DNA from: Desulfovibrio sp. OttesenSCG-928-C06
GTDB lineage: Bacteria; Desulfobacterota; Desulfovibrionia; Desulfovibrionales; Desulfovibrionaceae
Direction of reading: 5' to 3'
Assembly (NCBI GenBank): GCA_030267065.1
Contig: JAJDJF010000004.1
Coordinates: forward strand, 1-58,159
DNA: 58,159 nucleotides
The position numbers and the translations under genes are program-made. The notes under the pieces are model-generated. The model was not told the origin of the DNA, searched no databases, and worked only from the letters and a program-made list of their open reading frames with translations. Below are positions 6,437-15,390 of the stretch, one piece after another; the stretch's first letter is position 1, and every line of letters starts with the position of its first letter.

Positions 6437-9400
6437 CTACTTGATGCCATGTGCTTTCTTGAGTGCTACGGCATGTTCGTCAAAGTCCTTGAAGCCGGAC
6501 TGGTGCAGAGCGTCGAGCACGGTCTGGTCCCAGTTCCAGGCAGAGTAGATGGACGGCTTATGGAACTTCTGGCGGAAGTTTTCCATTTCCTGACGGTAGA
6601 AGCTTTCCTTGGCGCTTTCAAGGTTTTCGCGCAGGCTTTCCTGCAGGCGCCACAGTTCGCCTTCGTACCATTCCATCAGTTCTTCAGGCTTCTTGTACTT
6701 TTTGAGGATGTGGCCGTAGCCTTCCTGCTCCATGAGCTTGTGCAGCTTGTTCAGGTGCTGTTCCTTGAGCCAGCCGCCCAGTTTGGCGGTCGGGATGTTC
6801 TGGCTTTCCAGAGCATGCACGTCAAGCTTGGTCTGATAGTAGGTATCAGGCACAACCGAGGCTGAGGTGATACCGGCGATTGTAACAAGGCCGCGCACGA
6901 TCAGGCTGTTGGAAACGCCCTGACCGCAGAAGCCGACCTTTTTGCCCAGTCGCAGGCCGGTGAAGATGGTGACCAGAATCGACCAGACAACTGCCGGGTC
7001 CTCTTCGTCATAGATGTGCGAGAGGCTGGCGTTATCGCGGTCGGTGGCCAGCACCATCTGGGTCATGTCGTTTGAACCCAGCGAGAAGCCATCGAATTCC
7101 TGAATGAATTCTTTAGCCAGAATCGCGTTGCTGGGAATTTCGGACATCTGGATAACCTTGAGGCTATCCACGCCGCTCTTCAGCTTGTGTACCTGCTCCA
7201 GATAGCGGCGCATGCTGCGTGCTTCTTCCATGGTGCGGACAAAAGGCAGCATGATGTGGAGGTTCTTGCCGCCGTAGACGTCACGGGCCAGCTTGAAGGC
7301 TTCCAGTTCCCAGTCGCTGAGGTTACGCGAAACGCCGCGCCAGCCCAGCATGGGGTTATCTTCGTGCTGTTCGTAGAGAATGCCGCCCAGCAGGTTTCTG
7401 TATTCGTTGGATTTGAAGTCAGTGGTGCGGTAAACGATATCGCGACCGTAGAAGGCCATGCAGAACAGGGCCAACCCCTGAGCCAGGGTTTGAACGTAAT
7501 GTTCCTTGCCGCTACGGTAGCCGCGTGAACGGATAAGCGTGCGGATTTTATCAGGAATACCACGCACTTCTTCGATTTCGTTATCCATGCCGTTACGCAT
7601 GGCAACTTCACGGCGCAGGGTGCGGATATCTTCAAGGCTCTGCTGCACAAAAGGCTGCTTGGATGCCCTGGCAACTACGGACTGGACATCAGCATTGATT
7701 TCAGCGCGGCGGGCCACGTTTTCAGGCGTGTTGCCCATCAGTCCGGCCAGTTCGTCCTCGTAGCCGAGGATAATCCGCACATGGGCTGCGAGGTCATCGG
7801 TGATGCTGAGTACGTCAATGCTCTTGGCAGCACGGTCAACAAACTCGTCCAGCTTGGTTTCCAGTTCGCGCAGTTTACGCTGCATCTGCCAGGCCTGTTC
7901 AGCGCCGTGCACATCCTGCGCGGACAGTTCGCTGATTTCCTGGCTCAGCCCGGTGATGTGTCCGCAGTATTCGCGCAGGCGAAGCTTGCTGGTGATCAGC
8001 CCGGCGTTGTACTGGGCGCGCAGGGTCTTGTTCAGTTCTTCTTCAAGGATGTTCAGGTAAGCTGCCACATCCTGTTCCAGTTCGCCACAGTCGTAAGCGG
8101 CAAGGGCGGACGGGTGCACGCTGATGTTGCCAAGCATGAATTCCGCACGCAGCAGGCCGACTTCAAAGTCTTCCTGTTTGCGCAGGCGCGAAAGGAACAT
8201 GGCCTGGTTAACGTCAGCCAGAATCAGGCCAACCTTGGTTTTGTTGCGGCTCAGCTTGGAGAGATCCATCTCGCCGCCAACGTCCTCAAGGGGCAGCAGG
8301 CCGCGGTAAACGCGTCCCATGGTGCCGTCAACCGTTACTTCTGCGCCATCCAGAGCGCGCAGAGTTTCCAGACGCTGCAAGCCGATAACGGCCGGAATGC
8401 CCAGTTCGCGCGAGGTAATAGCCGCGTGCGAGGTATCGCCGCCAACGTCAGCCAGAATAGCAGAGGCAACGCGCATGCCGGGAACCATGTCCGGGTCGGT
8501 ACGCTCGGCGGCCAGAATGTCGCCCTTGTTGATTTTATTCAGTTCCAGAGCGGAACGCAGGAAGCGCACCGTGCCCTGACCTGCGCCGCGGGAGGCGCCA
8601 TTGCCTTCAAGCAGAACTTCCGCTCCGGCAATGTATTTTTCGTCCACTTCCTTGCGGCGCATGAAGATGGTGTCCGGATGCAGCTCGAACTCTTCGTTCC
8701 AGCGGGTTTCCGGGCGGGCCTGCACGAACCAGAGTTCGTCATTGGCGTCGATACAGAACTCGGAGTCCATAATCATGCCGCCGTAGGCCTTGCTGATGTT
8801 ACGCACGCCACGGGCTACTTTTTCAGCCTGGCTGAGCGAAAGAGCCCAGCGGTAGATTTCCTGCTCCGGCACAGAAACCTTGGTGGTACCACCGCCCTGC
8901 TCGTAAACGATCTTGATGTCCTTGCAGCCCATCTGACGGATAACAACTTCCTGACCGTCATCGCGCTGGAACACATAGTATTTGTCCGGGGTAACCATGC
9001 CGCCGACCACTGCCTCGCCGAGGCCGTAGCTAACGTCAATGGAAACCAGATCATTACGGTCGGTACCGCGGCAACCGGTAGCGGTATCTGCCGAGAAGGC
9101 GGTACCGGAAATCATCGGGTTAATCATGCGCATCAGACAGACGGAGAGGGAGGTGTTCTCAATGGCCCATTCTTTTTTGGCATTGATAACCATATCTTCG
9201 TCGCCGGTTTCCTCACCCTTGGCGATGGCATCAAGAATAGCCTCGCGGCGGTAGGTCATGGAGCGCAGGTTGTAGGCAGAGGCGCAGTCCCAGTGGTAAG
9301 CTGTGACAACCTGTTCGGTGCCGTTCATGTTCAGGTAGGTATCCTGCAAACCGGCGAAAGCCTTTTTGCGGGAGTCTTCACCGGCGGCAGAGGAACGCAC

Positions 9401-10015
9401 CGCAACAGGCACGTTTTCTTCCCCGGCTTCACGGCAGATTTCGGCATAGCCGAAGGCCACCGCGTCTGCCACTTCTTTGGGCACTTCAACGGAGAGAATG
9501 GCGGCCTGCACCAGAACAGAGCGCTTGCGCAACTGGTCAATGCCTTCCGGCGAGGTGGCAAAGCCATCCACAACGTTGTTGATGAAAGAGCGCAGTTTGA
9601 TTTTGTTCTGCCCGTCATTGGCCTTGGTGGAACCTTCGTCACGGATGATTTTGCCAAGCGTGCGCACGAATTTCTGCAAAAATTCGGAGTCGCCGCTAAT
9701 TTCCGGGTCGGTCCAGTCCACTCTTTTGTACTCACGGTCAACCACCGCCCTGACCAAAGAGGCATTGATCATGCACTCGTCAAGGACCATGTGGAAGGCC
9801 AAAGAAGATACAGCCCTGAACTGTGGGGCCTGGATCCCTTCTACCTGGCTAATAATAGCAGTGTTGTAGTTTTTACCGCCAACCAGGAGCTCAGCTTCCT
9901 CTCCTATGGCTACGATGTCCGCGCCATCGAGGATAAGCTTCTTCTTTAGTTCTGCAGACTCGTTGCTACCTTTAGGCTTGGCCGCTTTAGGTTTGTCGAG
10001 TTTTGCTTTCGCCAT
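6437..10015 (-). CDS. ppsA: Phosphoenolpyruvate synthase-like protein (pyruvate, water dikinase), extended form
   Basis: 1192 residues from ATG 10015, which has GAGGAG 8 nt upstream; an in-frame GTG at 10024 is less likely. PEP synthase converts pyruvate and ATP to PEP, AMP and phosphate. The order is a nucleotide-binding domain (about 60-445, with AVRSSAAGEDS), a swivelling phosphohistidine domain with GGDTSHAAITSRELGIPAV (catalytic His about 530), and a PEP-binding domain with FKSNEYRNLLGG, ENPMLGWRG, MSEIPSNAI, GSNDMTQ and the catalytic Cys of FCGQG (about 1030). E. coli PpsA has about 790 residues. The excess is a roughly 190-residue, charged, largely helical insert (about 640-830), a longer N-terminus and a tail of about 115 residues. 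The pyruvate carboxylase gene lies directly upstream on the same strand. Confidence 0.9.
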   Translation of the reverse strand: MAKAKLDKPKAAKPKGSNESAELKKKLILDGADIVAIGEEAELLVGGKNYNTAIISQVEGIQAPQFRAVSSLAFHMVLDECMINASLVRAVVDREYKRVDWTDPEISGDSEFLQKFVRTLGKIIRDEGSTKANDGQNKIKLRSFINNVVDGFATSPEGIDQLRKRSVLVQAAILSVEVPKEVADAVAFGYAEICREAGEENVPVAVRSSAAGEDSRKKAFAGLQDTYLNMNGTEQVVTAYHWDCASAYNLRSMTYRREAILDAIAKGEETGDEDMVINAKKEWAIENTSLSVCLMRMINPMISGTAFSADTATGCRGTDRNDLVSIDVSYGLGEAVVGGMVTPDKYYVFQRDDGQEVVIRQMGCKDIKIVYEQGGGTTKVSVPEQEIYRWALSLSQAEKVARGVRNISKAYGGMIMDSEFCIDANDELWFVQARPETRWNEEFELHPDTIFMRRKEVDEKYIAGAEVLLEGNGASRGAGQGTVRFLRSALELNKINKGDILAAERTDPDMVPGMRVASAILADVGGDTSHAAITSRELGIPAVIGLQRLETLRALDGAEVTVDGTMGRVYRGLLPLEDVGGEMDLSKLSRNKTKVGLILADVNQAMFLSRLRKQEDFEVGLLRAEFMLGNISVHPSALAAYDCGELEQDVAAYLNILEEELNKTLRAQYNAGLITSKLRLREYCGHITGLSQEISELSAQDVHGAEQAWQMQRKLRELETKLDEFVDRAAKSIDVLSITDDLAAHVRIILGYEDELAGLMGNTPENVARRAEINADVQSVVARASKQPFVQQSLEDIRTLRREVAMRNGMDNEIEEVRGIPDKIRTLIRSRGYRSGKEHYVQTLAQGLALFCMAFYGRDIVYRTTDFKSNEYRNLLGGILYEQHEDNPMLGWRGVSRNLSDWELEAFKLARDVYGGKNLHIMLPFVRTMEEARSMRRYLEQVHKLKSGVDSLKVIQMSEIPSNAILAKEFIQEFDGFSLGSNDMTQMVLATDRDNASLSHIYDEEDPAVVWSILVTIFTGLRLGKKVGFCGQGVSNSLIVRGLVTIAGITSASVVPDTYYQTKLDVHALESQNIPTAKLGGWLKEQHLNKLHKLMEQEGYGHILKKYKKPEELMEWYEGELWRLQESLRENLESAKESFYRQEMENFRQKFHKPSIYSAWNWDQTVLDALHQSGFKDFDEHAVALKKAHGIK

Positions 10016-10043
10016 CGGGGTCACTCCTCACATCAGGATAAGG

Positions 10044-10061
10044 TTAAGTAAAAGTACTTAA
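10044..10061. promoter_or_regulatory. 7-bp inverted repeat upstream of ppsA (possible operator)
   Basis: TTAAGTA (10044-10050), spacer AAAG, TACTTAA (10055-10061). It sits about 30 bp upstream of the ppsA ATG, in A+T-rich DNA where a promoter or operator would be expected. No regulator can be named. Confidence 0.4.
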
Positions 10062-10080
10062 AAGTTAATTCAATATTTCG

Positions 10081-10130
10081 CGCATGTTAGTATGCATTGC
10101 CGCATGTGGTCAATTACATACTAACATGCG
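10081..10130. repeat. 14-bp perfect inverted repeat between pyc and ppsA
   Basis: CGCATGTTAGTATG (10081-10094) and CATACTAACATGCG (10117-10130), separated by 22 nt. It lies just after the pyruvate carboxylase stop codon and about 65 bp before the ppsA start. Neither direction has a T-run, which argues against a simple terminator; an operator or an mRNA-stabilising hairpin is possible. Confidence 0.75.
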
Positions 10131-10146
10131 CTCCCGGCGAACATAC

Positions 10147-13100
10147 TTACAGAGTCTGTCCGCAGAATGGGCAATACACAAAATCGCTTGAAGGCAGGGC
10201 CTTGCCGCACTCCCCATTGGGGCAGGTGAACGGTACAGGGGCCAGTTCCACAATAAGTTCGCCTTCGCGCACGGGTTCCATCTTTTTGTTGGTCTTGTAG
10301 TCCGCGCTCTTGAGCACGCGCACAACCTGACCGTCCGCCGGGGCAAGAACAGCCTTCTCCTGCTTCATGATGGAGATATTGAACAGTTCCTGTCCCTTCT
10401 TCACGATATCGCCGACTCTGGAGTACATGACCCAGAGGTCGCCGTTGCTCGGGGAGGCAACATGGAATTCGTTGCCCGGCTCGGCCATGGTCACGTTTGA
10501 CTCGACCTTGCCCGCGCCCTGGCTCACCTTGACTTCATGTCCGATGAACTCGGAATCCAGAACATAGCGCACCACTGACACACCGCGATCGTCCGGCTCC
10601 TGAATGCGCAGGAGGTGGAAGGTATGCGGTTTGCCCTTGCTGTCTATAAAGTGAATTTCATCGCCTTCCTTGACGCCTTCAAACCAGACATCCAGCGGCA
10701 GGCTGTTGGCATCGCCAAACTTCTGCTTGAGCTCGATGGTCTTAACCGCGTCACCGGGGTGGTTGAGATAGAGCAGGAATTCCGCGTCAGTCGGCTCACG
10801 GTGAATGAGTTCCTTAAGGGCCGCTCTTTCTGCCTCAAAATCAGTCTCGGCCAGATTTTCCAGCGGAGAAACTTCGGTACGGCGAGCAATGGCGTTCTTC
10901 CAGTCGTTATGGAAAACGCTGCGGTAAACCCACTCGGGCGGGAAGCCCAGCGGGAGCTTGCCGAATTTGCCGAGCAAGAGATCCTTGAAGGCATCGTTAC
11001 AGTCGCGATAAATGATCAGGCGCTCTTTCTTGAGTTCTTCGGAAAGCTCTTCTTCCGGAGTACCGGCAACAGATTCCAGAACGCGGAGAAGGTTCTTTAC
11101 TTCTTCCTCGCCGCCGCGCTTGTAGGCGCTGGTCACGCCCAGAAATGCGGTGTTCCATGTAATCTGCGAGCCGGGGGTAACGTCATGGTAGAACACGATT
11201 TTGCGAGTTCCGGCCAAAAAGCGCAGCATGTAGGGCAAGAGCTTGATGTAGCCCTGCTTGAGCGCGCCTTCCTGCGAGGAGGAAGTTGCGCCACCGGGCA
11301 TGCCGTGATCGCGCACGTCAAAGTCAATGCCCTGAAAGTGCGGCGCGGTGTAGCGGTCGTAGTGAGGAATAATCTGCTTGAGCACAAAGTTGCACTTGCG
11401 GATCATGTCCTTGTCGAGATTGGTCTTAAGCCCAAGCTCTTCCATGTAGGCGGCGGTGGAAAGCACCTCGCCCTGCCCGTACCAGCGGGTGGCTGATGCA
11501 ATGGAGGTATCCACGATGTGCAGACCGGCTTTGGCAGCGGCAGCGCAGCTGTGTACAAAATGTCCGTCAGTGTAGTGTCTGTGGTAATGCAGCACCAGAT
11601 CAGGCCACTTCTTACGCAGGGCCTTGACCAGATCGGTCATGAAGCTGGCCGGGCACATACCTGCCATATCCTTGAGGCCAAGGATAATCAGCTTGCTTAC
11701 TTCCGCAATGCTGGTTCCGGCCAGATCAGCGCACATGCGCAGTATTTCCTCGGCTACACCAACATAGTGTTTTACGTCAAAAGCTTTGGCGTAAGTCAAC
11801 GAGATGGCAGGCTGGAAAACACGGCTGGGCGTGTTCAGCACCACCTGCGCAAACGGGCGCATGTTATCAACATGGTTTAGGAAGTCGAAGCAGCGGATAA
11901 CGTGGTAATCCTCGCACACAGACTCGGCAGTGATCCGCATCAGGTTCTTGGGCTGCGGCTTGTAGCCAAGCACGTTGGTCGAACGGATCAGAATCTGCTT
12001 GAGAGTTTTGGGGGCAAACTTGTTCCACTCCCGGGCCTCGGCAATGGGGTCGGTCATATTGGCAAGCATATCCACATGGAAATGCGCGCCGCCGCCGTTC
12101 TCAATGGCAAAGAAGTTACAGTTGTCCAGATAGGGCCCGACAATGCGGTCTTCTGCCAGACGGAACCTGTTGCCGCTGTTGGACTGGGTGTTGTCACGCG
12201 GGGTGGTATCCACAAAATGGATATAGCCGGAGTCACGCACGAAATCGAGCAGAGCCTTGCGGTCATCGCGCGGATAGGGCGACTTTTTGCTTTCGATTTC
12301 CTTTTCAATGTCCGGCAGGACCGGGTCGTATTTGGGCAGACGCGGCGTATCGATGGTACGGTACTGACCAAGCTGCACATAGGGGTTGTAACCCTTGGCG
12401 GAAATTTCCGCGATCAGACGCGAGAGGCGCTCGGATTCAGGGTCTACGTCGGTGTAGTCCATGAGTTCCGGGTGCTTGGGAATAAAGGAAGTATCAAACT
12501 CGCCGCGCAAGAATTCCGGGCTTTTGATCACCTGACGGTAGAACGGAATAGTGGTCTTGACGCCACCAACCACATATTCGGTCAGGGCGCGTTTCATGAT
12601 GCTTACGGCCTTTTCCCAGCCATCGCCATAGGTGATGAGCAGCGCGCCGGCCGAGTCGTAGTTGGACGGGAACTCATAACCTGCGCTCAGGTTGGAATCC
12701 AGACGCACGCCAGGGCCACCGGGCGAAACGTAACGCACGATGGTGCCGGAGTTGGGCGAAAATTCCTTTTGCGGATCTTCGCAGTTAATGCGCACCTGCA
12801 AAGCGGTATGCACCGGGCGGGTCATGGATTCGGTAAAGCGCAGCTGCGAGCCGAAGGCAATGGCAATCTGCTCTTCAACAAGGTCGATACCGTAGCGTAC
12901 TTCGGTGATGCCGTGTTCAACCTGCAGGCGGGTGTTTACTTCAATCAGGTACGGCTGCCCGTCCTCGGTGACAAGGAATTCCACGGTACAGACCGAATGG
13001 TAGCCAACGCTGCGTACCAGCGTACGGGCATAGTCCTTGAGGCGCTCACGCAGTTGCGGGGTAACGCCAACCCAGGGCGAAGGGGTGATTTCGATGAGCT

Positions 13101-13836
13101 TCTGGTTGTTACGCTGTACCGAGCAGTCGCGTTCGTCAAAGGCGAACACGTTTCCGTACATGTCGGAAATAACCTGAATCTCGATGTGGCGCACGTTTTT
13201 AAGAAAACGCTCCACATAGACGCGCGGGTTGCCAAAGGAAGCCTGGGCCATGGTAGAGGCCTTGAAGAAAGCTGATTCCAGCTCTTCGTCGCAGGTCACG
13301 AGGAAGATACCGCGTCCACCGCCGCCGCCCTCGGCCTTGAGCATAATCGGGTAACCGATTTCCTTGGCGACCTTGCGGGCGGTTTCAACGTCCACCGCAC
13401 CGTCGGAACCGGGCACAACAGGCAGTCCGAGCTTTTTGCCCAGAGCGCGCACCTGCACCTTGTTACCGAGCAGGCGCATGGCTTCGGCAGTGGAGCCGAT
13501 GAACACAATGCCTGCGTCCTTGCACATGGCCGGGAAGACATCGTCTTCGGAGGCAAAGCCCCAGCCGGGGTGAATGCCTACAACGCCGCGGCGTTTGGCA
13601 AGGTCGATGATCAGTTCCAGGTCCAGATAGGCCCTTGGGTCCGCGCCGAGCAGGAGAAGCTCCTGCGCAGCCGAGGCTGCCGGGGCGGTTTTGTCAACAT
13701 CCGTGGCGGTCATGATTGCGACCGCGTTCATTCTTTCCCGCACCGAGCGGCAGATGCGCCGGGCCGGGATGCCTCTGTTGGTAACCAGAATTGGTTTGCC
13801 TTGAAGTTCTTTCAAAACTTGGTCGAATGTCTTCAT
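10147..13836 (-). CDS. pyc: Pyruvate carboxylase, single-chain, with C-terminal zinc-ribbon tail
   Basis: 1229 residues. It carboxylates pyruvate to oxaloacetate using biotin, ATP and bicarbonate in the cytoplasm. Biotin carboxylase domain at about 13-460 (glycine loop EGGGGGRG; FDERDCSVQRNNQK; EVNTRLQVEH). Carboxyltransferase domain at about 540-830, with DTTPRDNTQS, the carboxylated Lys in GLKDMAG (about 722) and the metal-binding HYHRHYTDG. A biotinyl domain sits at the C-terminus, with biotin Lys about 1158 in SIMKQEK, where most relatives have AMKM. After it comes a tail with CPNGEC (1205-1210) and CPFC (1222-1225), a four-Cys zinc ribbon not present in standard pyruvate carboxylases. 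The biotin ligase gene lies immediately upstream and ppsA downstream, so the block can lead pyruvate to oxaloacetate or PEP. Confidence 0.95.
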   Translation of the reverse strand: MKTFDQVLKELQGKPILVTNRGIPARRICRSVRERMNAVAIMTATDVDKTAPAASAAQELLLLGADPRAYLDLELIIDLAKRRGVVGIHPGWGFASEDDVFPAMCKDAGIVFIGSTAEAMRLLGNKVQVRALGKKLGLPVVPGSDGAVDVETARKVAKEIGYPIMLKAEGGGGGRGIFLVTCDEELESAFFKASTMAQASFGNPRVYVERFLKNVRHIEIQVISDMYGNVFAFDERDCSVQRNNQKLIEITPSPWVGVTPQLRERLKDYARTLVRSVGYHSVCTVEFLVTEDGQPYLIEVNTRLQVEHGITEVRYGIDLVEEQIAIAFGSQLRFTESMTRPVHTALQVRINCEDPQKEFSPNSGTIVRYVSPGGPGVRLDSNLSAGYEFPSNYDSAGALLITYGDGWEKAVSIMKRALTEYVVGGVKTTIPFYRQVIKSPEFLRGEFDTSFIPKHPELMDYTDVDPESERLSRLIAEISAKGYNPYVQLGQYRTIDTPRLPKYDPVLPDIEKEIESKKSPYPRDDRKALLDFVRDSGYIHFVDTTPRDNTQSNSGNRFRLAEDRIVGPYLDNCNFFAIENGGGAHFHVDMLANMTDPIAEAREWNKFAPKTLKQILIRSTNVLGYKPQPKNLMRITAESVCEDYHVIRCFDFLNHVDNMRPFAQVVLNTPSRVFQPAISLTYAKAFDVKHYVGVAEEILRMCADLAGTSIAEVSKLIILGLKDMAGMCPASFMTDLVKALRKKWPDLVLHYHRHYTDGHFVHSCAAAAKAGLHIVDTSIASATRWYGQGEVLSTAAYMEELGLKTNLDKDMIRKCNFVLKQIIPHYDRYTAPHFQGIDFDVRDHGMPGGATSSSQEGALKQGYIKLLPYMLRFLAGTRKIVFYHDVTPGSQITWNTAFLGVTSAYKRGGEEEVKNLLRVLESVAGTPEEELSEELKKERLIIYRDCNDAFKDLLLGKFGKLPLGFPPEWVYRSVFHNDWKNAIARRTEVSPLENLAETDFEAERAALKELIHREPTDAEFLLYLNHPGDAVKTIELKQKFGDANSLPLDVWFEGVKEGDEIHFIDSKGKPHTFHLLRIQEPDDRGVSVVRYVLDSEFIGHEVKVSQGAGKVESNVTMAEPGNEFHVASPSNGDLWVMYSRVGDIVKKGQELFNISIMKQEKAVLAPADGQVVRVLKSADYKTNKKMEPVREGELIVELAPVPFTCPNGECGKALPSSDFVYCPFCGQTL

Positions 13837-13877
13837 CTTCTACCCGTTTGATTTATGCCGTCCAGATGCGGCCAAAG

Positions 13878-15131
13878 TTAATCGGCACCCTTCACGCTGC
13901 CGGAGTAAAGCTCCAGTTCTTCAAAGCCGGAAGAGACGCGCATGGCGCCGGACAAACCGCCGGGGAAATCATGATGCCCCATGGGCGATACGCCGGATGG
14001 GCCGGTAAAACTTGATGGATCGAACTGGCCCCTGTTCAAGGCTTTTGAATGAAAAGCGCCTTGCGAGGGGACGAGGAGACGAAGGCCACCAAGCTCAGTC
14101 AGGCCGCACACAATGCCCGTAATGGCGGAACCGGAATCGTTATAGTTCCGCACCTGAACTTCCGAGCCTTTCCATAAAAGATACTTTTCAGATTGATGCA
14201 GTAGCTGCACCGCTGGAGTTGTCTGGAACGTCCTTTCATACAACAAGATCATCTTTTGCACAAGTTCCAGCCATATGGAGATCGGGGTTTTGGGAGTGAA
14301 AGATTGTGAAAGAAGCGCGGCGCTCATGGCTGCATCACGCCGCAAGGCGGAGTCGTCGGGGCGATACGCGCAGTTCAGGCCCAATCCGGCCAGCAAAATT
14401 CCGCTGCGCTCCTCAAGTAAAATGCCGCCAAGTTTGCCGTATCTGCCTTCGGCATGCAGCACCAGATCGTTCGGCCATTTCAGCTTGAGTTCCAGACCAA
14501 GCCCTGCGAATGACTCAACCAGCAGCGCGGCTGTAAGTACCGACGCGGCCTCCATCTGCAGGAAATTTTCCGGAAGACAAAAGGAGACATGCAGATTCCC
14601 GGCAGGCGAGTGCCACTCGCGGCGCATCTGACCGCGTCCGTCCCGCTGGCGCATGGCCAGAACGGCTGTCCACGAAGAAACAAGACCAAAACCTGAAAGC
14701 AGCCAGGCAATATCAAAAGTGGAGCTACATTCCACACATAAAAATAAATCCGCAGCCAGCCCCTGAGTCGCATCATCAGTAAGTTTACTAGCCTGTCCAT
14801 CACTTGGTCCATCAACCAAAACATCAGAACGGCCCTCAGCCAAAATCTTGCCGCGTATACCCAAGGCAGACAGTTGCGCAGCTGCTTCGCTCTGCCAGTC
14901 AGGAAGGCTGTCAAAAAAATCCGAGTTGGGCAAAAAGCCGCCGCCTTCCCATGAAAAACACAGCAACCGTTCACTGGCTGTTATCGCGTCCAGTTCGGCC
15001 AGCCAATTCCCTAGCAATTCCAGATCATCTTTGCCGGGAACTCCTGAAAGATAAGGTGGCTGCGCATCAGGACCGCACTTTGCGTCCACGGAATAAAGCA
15101 GGATTATCTGCCCGGCTCCACTTTTACTCAT
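13878..15131 (-). CDS. birA: Biotin--[carboxyl-carrier-protein] ligase, no DNA-binding domain
   Basis: 417 residues. It makes biotinyl-AMP and attaches biotin to a lysine of carboxylases. The catalytic centre spans about 150-310: the BPL motif RQRDGRGQMRREW followed by SPAGNLHVSF, LKWPNDLVL, KLGGILLE and AGLGLNCAY. The usual N-terminal helix-turn-helix of repressor-type BirA is absent. In its place are about 130 residues of unrecognised sequence, so regulation of biotin genes is unlikely. The tail (about 330-417) contains a short beta-rich segment like the BirA C-terminal domain, then low-complexity sequence. It ends 42 nt upstream of pyc on the same strand, and pyruvate carboxylase is the obvious client. 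Confidence 0.88.
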   Translation of the reverse strand: MSKSGAGQIILLYSVDAKCGPDAQPPYLSGVPGKDDLELLGNWLAELDAITASERLLCFSWEGGGFLPNSDFFDSLPDWQSEAAAQLSALGIRGKILAEGRSDVLVDGPSDGQASKLTDDATQGLAADLFLCVECSSTFDIAWLLSGFGLVSSWTAVLAMRQRDGRGQMRREWHSPAGNLHVSFCLPENFLQMEAASVLTAALLVESFAGLGLELKLKWPNDLVLHAEGRYGKLGGILLEERSGILLAGLGLNCAYRPDDSALRRDAAMSAALLSQSFTPKTPISIWLELVQKMILLYERTFQTTPAVQLLHQSEKYLLWKGSEVQVRNYNDSGSAITGIVCGLTELGGLRLLVPSQGAFHSKALNRGQFDPSSFTGPSGVSPMGHHDFPGGLSGAMRVSSGFEELELYSGSVKGAD

Positions 15132-15390
15132 TATTTATCCTGAAAAATTATGAATTAAATATGCCAGCCAAGCAGTTGCAAACGCATGCCAGGCATACGC
15201 TCTCAGGTAGCATCCAGCCTGAACCCCTGTCTGGCAGGACAAACTCCATGCGAAGCGAAGAATATCAAGATATGCTTGAATTCGCGCGGGCAAGCCCGTC
15301 CGGAAGACACGCAATATCAGACCCTGACAGGCCACTACCGGCTATTACAAACAGGAGACAAAACGGGTATTCATCTGCTATAGTAAACAG

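Noticed and set aside
7781-9949. A 722-codon open frame on the plus strand
   Set aside because: It is antisense to ppsA, which has all family motifs. Long antisense frames are expected opposite biased, GC-rich codons, and the translation has no recognisable domain.
11902-13275. A 457-codon open frame on the plus strand
   Set aside because: It is antisense to pyruvate carboxylase and has no family features or ribosome-binding site.
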